Assembly: GCA_934477125.1 (NCBI GenBank)
Contig: CAKSOL010000015.1
Coordinates: 7,639-71,638, forward strand
Direction of reading: 5' to 3'
Length of the DNA: 64,000 nt
Source: an uncultured Eubacteriales bacterium
GTDB lineage: Bacteria; Bacillota; Clostridia; Oscillospirales; Acutalibacteraceae
Positions 1-7,099 of this stretch are shown here, piece after piece. Position numbers and translations under genes: made by a program. Positions within the stretch are counted from its first letter, which is position 1. The number at the start of each line of letters is the position of its first letter. The notes beneath the pieces are model-generated. The model saw only the letters and a list, made by a program, of their open reading frames with translations, was not told where the DNA came from and searched no databases.

Positions 1-2
1 CG

Positions 3-500
3 GAACTGCCGGAGTTTGAAAAGGCTGACCGTTTTAAGATGAATATTGTCAACTGTGCTATGCTGGGAGCGTTTATACTCTCAATGCCGGAGCGTCCGGA
101 TGTCGAGCGGCTGACTGTATATTATGCCGATGCTATGATGACAAAGCCGATGAAATGGTTCTGCCGCAAAAGCGGAAAAAACAAATTTACAGAAAAGGAT
201 ATTGCCGGTATGCAGGCGACCGCCGCACTGAAGGCCGCTGACCGCAATCCCTATTCGTGGAATATGGATTTTTACGAGTACCCCGACGGCAGCGGGTATG
301 AAGGGCGTTTTACAAAGTGCGGCATCTGCGTTCTGATGCAAAAGCTCGGTTTATATGACCTGACACCTGCGCTGTGCCATCTCGACTACACAATGAGCGA
401 GGCAGGCGGTGCAACAGATTTTGTGCGCGAATATACGCTTGCTTCCGTCGGACCGTACTGCGACTGCGGGTATAAGAAAAAAGATGAAAGAAAGATTTAA
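3..500 (+). CDS. ATC-hydrolase-family protein (5' truncated by window)
   Basis: The reading frame is open to the left edge of the window, so the true start lies outside; the first ATG inside is at 39. The visible C-terminal part has the layout of the L-2-amino-thiazoline-4-carboxylate hydrolase-like family: a CGIC motif (in FTKCGIC), then an LTPxLCxLDY segment and a closing LASxGxYCDCGY motif rich in Cys. Members are small proteins of about 200 residues whose physiological substrates are mostly unknown; many sit next to regulators in Clostridia. I infer family membership from these motifs only and make no claim about the substrate. It ends in TAA with no obvious partner gene downstream. Confidence 0.6.
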   Translation, partial: ELPEFEKADRFKMNIVNCAMLGAFILSMPERPDVERLTVYYADAMMTKPMKWFCRKSGKNKFTEKDIAGMQATAALKAADRNPYSWNMDFYEYPDGSGYEGRFTKCGICVLMQKLGLYDLTPALCHLDYTMSEAGGATDFVREYTLASVGPYCDCGYKKKDERKI

Positions 501-789
501 AATATATGGCGGAAATATGCCGTTAAGACTGCGCTGCTGCAAATCCTGCTGCGGTCGCAGAACGCCGTTTCATAATTGAACGTGAACAAGCCGTGGGCTG
601 AAAACCAAATGTGAAGGCTTGGATTCCGCTGCGCGACTTTAAACCGGCGTATCTGACGGTATCGGCAGGGATGCACCAAAGCATAGCGGCACCGTATACG
701 AAAATGAGGAATAGTTCCCAATAATGTGTGAACCTCAAAAAGAAAAAATGCGACCTTGAAAAGCCGCATAAACAAATGATTTTATAATT

Positions 790-839
790 AAAACACCATT
801 GGAAATTGGACTTGGGAGTTCAAATTTCAATGGTGTTTT
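790..839. terminator. Bidirectional hairpin terminator
   Basis: An 11-bp perfect inverted repeat (AAAACACCATT at 790-800 and its complement at 829-839) continues inward with one bulge. Its arms give a U-run on the top strand and also on the bottom strand. It could end the left-hand gene or any minus-strand transcript that passes the tRNA genes. The rest of 501-1018 shows no credible gene. Confidence 0.55.
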
Positions 840-843
840 AATT

Positions 844-952
844 TGGCAGGGGCAGAAGGACTGGGTCTCGCCTACCGGCTCGGTCGGTGCTTCTGCATAC
901 TTTGTATGCAGAGGTCTCCACAGGAGACCCGCACCCCACGACACTCTCCGAG
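844..952. repeat. Structured repeat element carrying a tRNA-Trp 3' end copy
   Basis: Positions 844-862 are an exact 19-nt copy of 1019-1037, which is the 3' end of the neighbouring tRNA-Trp. The sequence that follows folds into a compact three-way junction: two back-to-back perfect hairpins (892-912, 9-bp arms; 913-929, 7-bp arms) enclosed by a GGTGC/GCACC closing stem (886-890 with 931-935) and an outer CTCGG/CCGAG pair (879-883 with 948-952). It has no coding potential that I trust. It may be a mobile or REP-like element associated with tRNA ends. Confidence 0.5.
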
Positions 953-978
953 TGCCTCGTGTTCATTTTTTGCACATA

Positions 979-1010
979 CAAAAAACAGCAAACACCGCAA
1001 AAGCGGTGCT
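979..1010 (-). terminator. Terminator of the tRNA transcript
   Basis: On the minus strand a CACCGC/GCGGTG hairpin with a four-base loop (993-1008) is followed by TTTGC and then a run of six T (from the A run near 980-985). It lies just downstream of tRNA-Trp and probably ends the two-tRNA transcript. Confidence 0.6.
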
Positions 1011-1018
1011 TGCCGTTT

Positions 1019-1094
1019 TGGCAGGGGCAGAAGGACTTGAACCCTCGGCACTCGGTTTTGGAGACCGATGCTCTACCAACTGAGCTATACCCCT
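1019..1094 (-). tRNA. tRNA-Trp (CCA)
   Basis: Read on the minus strand, this 76-nt sequence folds as a cloverleaf. The acceptor arms AGGGGTA and TGCCCCT pair, the D-arm has AGCTCAGTTGGTAGAGC, the T-loop has GGTTCAAGTCC, and the anticodon stem TCGGT/ACCGA encloses loop CTCCAAA, giving anticodon CCA. A G discriminator and the 3' CCA are encoded in the DNA. It follows tRNA-CAT in the same transcript. Confidence 0.93.
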
Positions 1095-1169
1095 ATATAA
1101 AGCTTATAATTTATATTTTAAATTCTCGGAATTTAAAACGGCGACTGCCGGGAATGGTATATTAGAAAA

Positions 1170-1246
1170 TGGTGGACCATCAGGGACTCGAACCCCGGAC
1201 CAACCGGTTATGAGCCGGTTGCTCTAACCAACTGAGCTAATGGTCC
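1170..1246 (-). tRNA. tRNA with CAT anticodon (Met or Ile2)
   Basis: The minus-strand 77-nt cloverleaf begins GGACCAT and ends ATGGTCC-A-CCA. The anticodon stem ACCGG/CCGGT holds loop CTCATAA, so the anticodon is CAT. The body (GGACC acceptor, TAGCTCAGTTGGTTAGAGC D-arm) resembles the Firmicute CAT tRNA that is modified to lysidine and reads AUA Ile, as well as elongator Met. Sequence alone does not settle which. CCA is encoded. Confidence 0.9.
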
Positions 1247-1392
1247 GATTATACATTCCTTACGCAATCGCCGAAGATTATTATATCAATAAACATTCCT
1301 TTTGTCAACAAAAATTTTAACTTTTTTATTTGCCTCTTATGTCCTGCTTGATTTTGCAACAAGCAGTCCGGAAGCTTTAAATAATTAACCTC

Positions 1393-1420
1393 TTGACAAG
1401 TGCTGATTTTGCGGTATATT
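1393..1420 (+). promoter_or_regulatory. Sigma-A promoter of the glp operon
   Basis: TTGACA at 1393-1398 and TATATT at 1415-1420 are separated by 16 bp. It is directly upstream of the attenuator hairpin and glpP. Confidence 0.7.
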
Positions 1421-1430
1421 AGAGATTAGA

Positions 1431-1472
1431 GATGTAAAGTACCCTGTTGCTTTGCATCCTTTTTTGTTTTTA
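1431..1472 (+). promoter_or_regulatory. Leader terminator/antiterminator upstream of glpP
   Basis: Within about 10 nt of the expected transcription start, the leader forms an 11-bp hairpin (GATGTAAAGTA with TGCTTTGCATC, two G-U pairs) directly followed by CTTTTTTGTTTTT. This is an intrinsic terminator placed before the first gene. GlpP-family proteins are known in Bacillus to prevent termination in glp leaders when glycerol-3-phosphate is present, so this is a likely autoregulatory target; that use is inferred. Confidence 0.7.
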
Positions 1473-1486
1473 GGGGTGACATAAAA

Positions 1487-2047
1487 TTGAAAACGGAAGT
1501 TATGGATGCGCTTGAAAGAACACCTGTTATAGCGGCGACCGACCGCGCCGGCTGGCAAAGCGCCGTTCGGTCCGATACGGAAGTGCTGTTCCATTTGGGC
1601 GCGGATATTATTTCGGCAGGCGATGATATAGCCGCGGCAAAGCAAAACGGTAAATTTGTTTTCATACATATTGATTTAGCCGACGGAATAGGCAGGGACA
1701 GGGCAGGAATAGAGTGGCTTAAAAGACTTGGAGCGGACGGCATCATTTCTACCCGCACTCAACTGATACGCGCGGTGCACGACAGCGGCATGCTTGCGGT
1801 TCAGCGGTTTTTTATGCTTGATTCTAAGGGTATGCACTCGGTTGCCGAAACCATTGAAAACACGCAGCCTGATTTAATAGAAATTATGCCGGGAGTTATA
1901 CCTAAAGCGTTAAAGCTTTTTTCCCGACAGGAAATTCCGGTTATAGCCGGCGGACTTATTGAAACAAAGCAGGAGGTAACGGCGGCGCTGTCCGCCGGGG
2001 CTGTTGCGGTTTCAACCGGTAAAAGGGAATTGTGGAACGAAATTTAA
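1487..2047 (+). CDS. glpP: Glycerol-3-phosphate responsive antiterminator GlpP
   Basis: This 186-residue protein matches the GlpP family (PF04309), a TIM-barrel-like RNA-binding antiterminator that responds to glycerol-3-phosphate. Recognisable segments are the N-terminal PVIAA motif, LFHLGADI, FIHIDLADGIGRD, LGADGIISTR, and the C-terminal IMPGVIPK and PVIAGGLI. The start is TTG at 1487, chosen because AGGGGTG sits 8 nt upstream and no better start is available. It is the first gene of a glycerol-phosphate operon and lies just behind a leader terminator that it could control itself. No glpK or glpF is present in the window, which is unusual for a GlpP locus. Confidence 0.92.
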   Translation: MKTEVMDALERTPVIAATDRAGWQSAVRSDTEVLFHLGADIISAGDDIAAAKQNGKFVFIHIDLADGIGRDRAGIEWLKRLGADGIISTRTQLIRAVHDSGMLAVQRFFMLDSKGMHSVAETIENTQPDLIEIMPGVIPKALKLFSRQEIPVIAGGLIETKQEVTAALSAGAVAVSTGKRELWNEI

Positions 2048-2075
2048 AATATTATATTCTGCAGAGTTTAAGAGA

Positions 2076-2121
2076 GCGGAAAAAACAGACGGCTGCGATA
2101 GGCTGCCGTTTGTTTTTCCGC
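2076..2121 (+). terminator. Long hairpin between glpP and the G1P dehydrogenase gene
   Basis: Arms of about 17-18 nt (2076-2093 and 2105-2121) pair with a single bulge and one G-U, enclosing a loop near GATA. There is no clean U-run after it, so it may be a processing site or a second attenuator and not a plain terminator. Confidence 0.45.
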
Positions 2122-2200
2122 TTGTAATATTTTATGCCGGATATACCGATACGGCAGGGGATAAAATAATACTATATTTATATTAAGGAGAAGCTAAAGT

Positions 2201-3520
2201 ATGAAAACCGGATTTAAAATTTTAAATTGCCCGTGCGGTAAAAAGCACATAGCGGATATTGACGATATAATAGTTGAAAACGGGGCGATAAACCGGCTGC
2301 CGGAGGTTATAAACGGCTACGGAGCGAAAAAAGCTTTTGTTCTGGCGGATGTAAATACATATAAGGCGGCGGGTGAAAGGGCCGTTTCAATTCTCTGCGA
2401 AAATTCTGTTCCGTTTTCCTCTTATGTTTTTCAAAATACCGCACTTGAGCCTGATGAGCTTGCGGTAGGCTCTTCGGTTATGCACTTTGATAATTCCTGT
2501 GATATTCTGATAGGCGTCGGCTCAGGGGTAATTAACGATATATGCAAAATATTAAGCTTCCGCAGTAAAATTCCATATATTATAGTGGCAACTGCGCCGT
2601 CAATGGACGGCTACGCCTCAGCCACCTCGTCTATGTCGATGGACGGCTTAAAGGTTTCTTTGCCGGATAAATGCGCTGACACTATAATAGGCGATATAGA
2701 TATACTCAAAAATGCCCCCGAAAAGGCGCTTATATCCGGGCTTGGCGATATGCTTGCAAAGTATATCTCGATTGCCGAATGGCGTATAAGCAATATTATC
2801 ACCGGAGAGTATTACTGTGAGAAAATAGCTCAGATGATACGAGACGCCGTTAAAAAATGCGTTCAGAATGCGGACGGTCTTTTAAAGCGCGATGACGCCG
2901 CGGTTAAAGCCGTTTTTGAGGGACTTGTTATCGGCGGTGTTGCAATGACCTACGCAGGGCTGTCCCGCCCGGCTTCGGGAGTTGAGCATTATTTTTCTCA
3001 TATCTGGGATATGCGCGGCTTGGAGTTCGGCACACCGGTATCAACTCACGGTATCCAGTGCGCCATAGGCACGCTTTATGCGGCAAGACTGTATAACAAA
3101 ATAAAGAATGCTAAGCTCGACAGGGAAAAAGCGCTGCGGTATGTTTCCGGTTTTGATTATGAAGCCTACAAAAAGAAATTAAAGGCTTTTTTGGGAAAGG
3201 GCGCGGATACTATGACAGCCCTTGAAAAGAAAGAGAAAAAATATGACGCAAATGCTCATTTAAAACGGCTCGAAATCATAATTAACAGTTGGGAAAGAAT
3301 AGTTGCCGTTATAAATGAGGAAATATCCGAACCGCAGTTTATAGAAAGCATACTTGATAAAATCCATTGCCCAAAAACAGCAGAGGAAATCGGAATCGAC
3401 CCTAAAATTCTTCCTATGACCTTTGCGGCTACTAAGGATATCAGGGATAAATATGTTTTGTCACGGCTTTGCTGGGATCTCGGAATATCGGATTTTTTTG
3501 AGGAAACAGCCGAATGGTAA
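2201..3520 (+). CDS. egsA: sn-Glycerol-1-phosphate dehydrogenase (EgsA/AraM family)
   Basis: The 439-residue protein has the Fe-ADH/dehydroquinate-synthase-like fold signatures of bacterial NAD-dependent glycerol-1-phosphate dehydrogenases, which reduce dihydroxyacetone phosphate to sn-glycerol-1-phosphate. Visible marks are the nucleotide-binding GVGSGVINDICK (about residues 106-117), the family-typical APSMDGYAS, and metal ligands in GLGDMLAKY, GVEHYFSHIWD and STHGIQCA. The start ATG at 2201 has AAGGAGAAG upstream. It overlaps the next gene by 7 nt, implying coupling with the HAD phosphatase. In Bacillus the product (AraM) feeds archaeal-type ether lipids that are dephosphorylated; a similar pathway here is inference. 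Confidence 0.87.
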   Translation: MKTGFKILNCPCGKKHIADIDDIIVENGAINRLPEVINGYGAKKAFVLADVNTYKAAGERAVSILCENSVPFSSYVFQNTALEPDELAVGSSVMHFDNSCDILIGVGSGVINDICKILSFRSKIPYIIVATAPSMDGYASATSSMSMDGLKVSLPDKCADTIIGDIDILKNAPEKALISGLGDMLAKYISIAEWRISNIITGEYYCEKIAQMIRDAVKKCVQNADGLLKRDDAAVKAVFEGLVIGGVAMTYAGLSRPASGVEHYFSHIWDMRGLEFGTPVSTHGIQCAIGTLYAARLYNKIKNAKLDREKALRYVSGFDYEAYKKKLKAFLGKGADTMTALEKKEKKYDANAHLKRLEIIINSWERIVAVINEEISEPQFIESILDKIHCPKTAEEIGIDPKILPMTFAATKDIRDKYVLSRLCWDLGISDFFEETAEW

Positions 3521-4305
3521 ACAAGCGTTTTGAAAATACAAGACTTTTCCTTTTTGACATGGACGGCACGCTGTATATAGGTGACCGACTTTTCGATTTT
3601 ACCGAGGAATTGCTGTCGTCGATAAAAAGAGCGGGTAAAAAGTATCTTTTTATAACCAATAACTCTTCAAAAAGCGTAAACGCCTATGTAGAAAAGCTCA
3701 CTCGTCTCGGAATTAAGGCGACAAATGATGATTTTCTTACCTCGTCACAGGCAACGGCTTGGTATTTAAAGAAAAACAACCTCGGCAAAAGGCTTTATGT
3801 TTGCGGAACGGAATCACTTAAAGCGGAGCTTAGGGAAAACGGCTTTGAAATAACCGAGGATACCGAAAAAACCGAGTGCATAGTAATGGGCTTTGATACC
3901 GAGCTTACCTTTAAAAAGCTTGAAGATGTATCTAAAATGCTTTGTACAAGGAATCTGCCCTATATTGCCACCAACCCCGATTATGTATGCCCTACCGAAT
4001 ACGGCAGCGTGCCCGATTGCGGAAGCGTGTGTGATATGATTTACAATGCGGCGGGCAAGAGACCCTTTGTTATAGGCAAGCCCTCGCCGCTTATGATACA
4101 GCTTGCAATGGAAAAGGAAAAATGTACTCCTAAAGAAACTGCCGTTATAGGCGACAGAATTTACACAGACATTAAAAGCGGACTGAATGCAGGCGCGCTT
4201 TCGGTGCTTGTTATGAGCGGAGAAACTACACCGGAAATTCTTGCAAATTCCGAGGATAAGCCCGATATTGTGCTTGAAAACGCCGGGGAAATACTCGGCT
4301 TGTGA
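3514..4305 (+). CDS. HAD-IIA (NagD-like) sugar/polyol phosphatase
   Basis: A 263-residue HAD-superfamily hydrolase of the NagD/PGP class. The nucleophile motif DMDGTLY is at about residues 15-21, the Thr/Asn motif is FITNNSSKS, the lysine motif is VIGKPSP, and the acid pair lies in VIGDRIYTDI. The C2-type cap is between motifs II and III. The ATG at 3514 lies inside the last codons of the G1P dehydrogenase gene, so the two are likely translationally coupled. Dephosphorylation of glycerol phosphate or a related polyol phosphate is a reasonable guess from this position; the substrate is not shown by the sequence. Confidence 0.82.
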   Translation: MVNKRFENTRLFLFDMDGTLYIGDRLFDFTEELLSSIKRAGKKYLFITNNSSKSVNAYVEKLTRLGIKATNDDFLTSSQATAWYLKKNNLGKRLYVCGTESLKAELRENGFEITEDTEKTECIVMGFDTELTFKKLEDVSKMLCTRNLPYIATNPDYVCPTEYGSVPDCGSVCDMIYNAAGKRPFVIGKPSPLMIQLAMEKEKCTPKETAVIGDRIYTDIKSGLNAGALSVLVMSGETTPEILANSEDKPDIVLENAGEILGL

Positions 4306-4354
4306 GAGATAAAAGTAAAAAATGAATAAAGCATATATTTTCGGGAGGTAATTT

Positions 4355-5377
4355 ATGCAGCAAATGATTTTAAGCACGGTTTTAAGAGCGCTTGCCGCTG
4401 TTGTAATCGGCGGACTTATAGGCAGCGAACGTGCGCGACACGGCAGAGCGGCAGGTATGCGGACGCATATTTTAGTGTGTCTCGGCGCTTGTATGACGAG
4501 TATGACAAGCGTTTTTGTGGCAGATATGCATGGTATAAGCGGTGATGTTTTCAGAATACCGGCGCAGGTGGTATCGGGTATAGGCTTTTTGGGCGCAGGT
4601 ATGATAATACTCAAAAACAACAATATGATAACCGGTCTTACTACCGCCGCAGGCGTGTGGACAACAGCTACGATAGGCGTAGCTCTCGGCTACGGCTACT
4701 ATGTCGGCGCGGCGGCGGTTACGGTGCTGTTTTTATCCACAATAGTACTGTTTGCAAGGTTTGAGCGCAAGCGCAAAGCGGCGGAGGTCATATATATTGA
4801 AATTGATAACGCGTATAAGGTGAACGAGGTTTTAAAGCAACTGGAAAGGGCAATCCAGGAAAGCTTTACCTATCAGATTTTCGCGCCGAAAAGCGGCGAT
4901 TTTATTATAAAGGAATCGGACAGGGTAAAGGGACTTATCCATGCCGCGGCGATAGATTCGCCCGGACTTACCTCCTCTGCGGCGATTGCGGAATATATCG
5001 TGGAGCTGCTTGAAAAAAGCGGACTGGAACTTCGCGAAAACCCCGATTTTAACGGTAACCGCGAGGATACACACGCATTTAAGAAAATGAGCGATGAGGA
5101 AAAGGACGAATATATAAAGCAAAACCCCGCCTACGGCAGAATTATATGCCGCTGCGAGTCGGTGAGCGAGGGCGAAATAATCGACGCACTTCGCCGCAAT
5201 CCCAAGGCGGCCGATATTGACGGCGTAAAGCGCCGCACAAGAGCAGGAATGGGAAGATGCCAGGGTGGCTTTTGTATGCCCTATGTAATGCGGCTTATAG
5301 AAAAGGAAACGGGAAAGCCGATGACCGGGATAACCAAAAAAGGCGGTAAATCAAATACTGTAACAGGCAGACTGTGA
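4355..5377 (+). CDS. Chimera: MgtC/SapB membrane protein fused to GlpA-type C-terminus
   Basis: Residues 1 to about 180 are an MgtC/SapB protein: several membrane helices with GGLIGSERARHGRAAGMRTH, SGIGFLGAGMI and GLTTAAGVWTTA, then the small ACT-like tail ending near APKSG. From about residue 182 (near nt 4898) the protein abruptly becomes the C-terminal third of an anaerobic glycerol-3-phosphate-dehydrogenase-type FAD oxidoreductase: DFIIKESDRV, IDSPGLTSSAAIAEYIVELL, then a BFD-like [2Fe-2S] domain with C265-x-C267 and C302-x4-C307. The FAD-binding N-terminal part of GlpA is absent. The gene precedes the usual GlpB-like and DUF1667 partners, exactly where a full glpA-like gene belongs. The fusion is in frame, so it could be expressed. 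A deletion (or misassembly) joining mgtC to glpA is the simplest explanation. Confidence 0.8.
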   Translation: MQQMILSTVLRALAAVVIGGLIGSERARHGRAAGMRTHILVCLGACMTSMTSVFVADMHGISGDVFRIPAQVVSGIGFLGAGMIILKNNNMITGLTTAAGVWTTATIGVALGYGYYVGAAAVTVLFLSTIVLFARFERKRKAAEVIYIEIDNAYKVNEVLKQLERAIQESFTYQIFAPKSGDFIIKESDRVKGLIHAAAIDSPGLTSSAAIAEYIVELLEKSGLELRENPDFNGNREDTHAFKKMSDEEKDEYIKQNPAYGRIICRCESVSEGEIIDALRRNPKAADIDGVKRRTRAGMGRCQGGFCMPYVMRLIEKETGKPMTGITKKGGKSNTVTGRL

Positions 5378-5388
5378 GGGGAAAAGAA

Positions 5389-6639
5389 ATGATAAATCAC
5401 GATATTGCAGTAATAGGCGGCGGACCTGCGGGAATGGCGGCGGCAGCGGCGGCATATGACAGCGGAGTAACCGACGTCTGCATTTTGGAGCGCGAGGAAG
5501 CTTTGGGCGGAATTTTAAAGCAATGTATTCATAACGGCTTCGGGCTTCATAAATTGGGACGCGAGCTTACGGGTCCCGAATATGCGGCGGTCTATGCCGA
5601 AAAGGTAAAAGAGCGCGGAATAAAGGTATACCGTGAAACTATGGTAACGGATATTTCGCCCGATAAAATCATAACCGCGCAAAGCACCGCAGGACTGCTT
5701 AAAATAAAGGCAAAGGCAATAATTCTTGCAATGGGCTGCCGCGAACGCAGCCGCGGCGCGCTCAACACCGCAGGAACACGCCCGGCAGGAGTTTACAGCG
5801 CGGGCACGGCGCAAAAGCTTATGAACTGCGAGGGCTATTCGGTCGGTAAAAGGGCAGTTATATTAGGTTCGGGCGATATAGGGCTTATTATGGCGCGCAG
5901 AATGTCGCTTGAGGGTGCAAAGGTTGAAGCGGTCTGCGAGCTTATGCCGTATTCCGGAGGACTTAAACGGAACATTGTTCAGTGCCTTGAGGATTTCGGC
6001 ATACCGCTTTATTTATCCACCACCGTGGCGGAAATTCACGGCAGGGACAGGGTAGAGGGCGTGACCGTTGCAAAGGTAGACGAAAACCGCAGTATAATCG
6101 AGGAAACAAAGCGTTATATACCCTGTGATACGCTGCTTTTGTCAGTAGGGCTTATTCCTGAAAACGAGCTGACCTGCAACGCCGGAATAGCGATGGACAG
6201 AGTAACGAGCGGCGCCGTGGTAGATGAGAACCGCCAGACCGATACGGATGGCATTTTCGCCTGCGGGAATGTTTTGCAGGTACACGACCTTGTGGATTAT
6301 GTATCTGACGAGGCGGAAATTGCAGGCAGGGGAGCCGCAGAATATGTGCTGAACGGCGCAAATAACGGCAAAAGGATTAGCACAAGAGCGGGCAGCGGCG
6401 TGCGCTATGTTCTGCCGCAGAGGATAAACGCCGATGAAAAGACGGATGTCGCGCTGTTCCTGCGCGTTTCTCAGCCGTTCGGTAAAGTTAAATACACCGT
6501 AAGCTCAGGAGGTAATGTGCTCGCAACCGCCATGCGGCTTAAAGCAGCGCCGGGTGAAATGGAAAAAATAGTGTTAAAGCCGGAAAAATTAGCTTTGGCA
6601 GAGAAAGAAATAACCGTCAGTCTGGAGGAAGTAAAATGA
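5389..6639 (+). CDS. FAD-dependent oxidoreductase (GlpB-like partner)
   Basis: A pyridine-nucleotide-disulfide-oxidoreductase-type flavoprotein. The FAD site GGGPAGMAAA is at the N-terminus after IAVI, the second Rossmann motif is GSGDIGLIMARR, and the FAD-closing motif is TDGIFACGNV. It is the known companion of GlpA-like dehydrogenases and DUF1667 in clostridial glycerol-phosphate operons. I start it at ATG 5389, preceded by GAGGGG at 8 nt; a GTG at 5374 is also in frame but overlaps the upstream stop and lacks a ribosome site. It overlaps the next gene by 4 nt. With its GlpA partner truncated, its activity in this strain is uncertain. Confidence 0.85.
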   Translation: MINHDIAVIGGGPAGMAAAAAAYDSGVTDVCILEREEALGGILKQCIHNGFGLHKLGRELTGPEYAAVYAEKVKERGIKVYRETMVTDISPDKIITAQSTAGLLKIKAKAIILAMGCRERSRGALNTAGTRPAGVYSAGTAQKLMNCEGYSVGKRAVILGSGDIGLIMARRMSLEGAKVEAVCELMPYSGGLKRNIVQCLEDFGIPLYLSTTVAEIHGRDRVEGVTVAKVDENRSIIEETKRYIPCDTLLLSVGLIPENELTCNAGIAMDRVTSGAVVDENRQTDTDGIFACGNVLQVHDLVDYVSDEAEIAGRGAAEYVLNGANNGKRISTRAGSGVRYVLPQRINADEKTDVALFLRVSQPFGKVKYTVSSGGNVLATAMRLKAAPGEMEKIVLKPEKLALAEKEITVSLEEVK

Positions 6640-6983
6640 CAAGAGATATGACCTGTATAATCTGCCCGCGCGGCTGTGCGCTTAAAGTGGAAATTGAGAA
6701 CGAAAATATAACCGTTTCGGGCAACAGCTGTCCTAAGGGCAAGCAGTACGCCATAGACGAATGTACCAACCCTACGCGCACCGTGACCTCATCCGTCCGC
6801 GTGGAAAACCGGGAGGACACTATGGTAAGCGTTAAAACCGAAAGTCCTGTACCCAAGGACAAAATTTTCGAGGTTATGCGGCTTATAAGAGCAAAAAGCG
6901 TTTGCGCCCCGGTAAAAATAGGGGACGTTATTATTAAGGACACTTTCGGTACAAATATAGTCGCAACCAAAGATATTGCGTGA
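6636..6983 (+). CDS. DUF1667 iron-sulfur-type small protein
   Basis: This 115-residue protein starts with a Cys-rich motif (CIICPRGC) followed by SCPKGK, and then a TRTVTSSVRV segment typical of DUF1667. The family is found as the third member after GlpA- and GlpB-like flavoproteins and probably carries an Fe-S cluster in electron transfer, as GlpC does in enterobacteria; this role is inferred from context. ATGA overlap with the preceding gene indicates coupling. It is the last gene of the operon; about 45 bp later an independent promoter begins. Confidence 0.85.
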   Translation: MTRDMTCIICPRGCALKVEIENENITVSGNSCPKGKQYAIDECTNPTRTVTSSVRVENREDTMVSVKTESPVPKDKIFEVMRLIRAKSVCAPVKIGDVIIKDTFGTNIVATKDIA

Positions 6984-7031
6984 AAGCTCGGTCTGGCCGT
7001 CATTTCATTTACAAACTGCAAAAAATTGATT

Positions 7032-7060
7032 TGCAATTTCATAAAAAATAAATTATAATC
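7032..7060 (+). promoter_or_regulatory. Sigma-A promoter of the glycoside hydrolase gene
   Basis: TTGCAA at 7032-7037 and TATAAT at 7055-7060 with exactly 17 bp between them, 40 bp upstream of the start codon. Confidence 0.75.
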
Positions 7061-7099
7061 TATACGAAATAAATTTAATGATTTGAACGGTGAGGACAT

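Noticed and set aside
799..1165. Several overlapping ORFs of 65-94 codons
   Set aside because: They read through tRNA-Trp and the structured repeat; no ribosome site. Such ORFs are common artefacts around tRNA genes.
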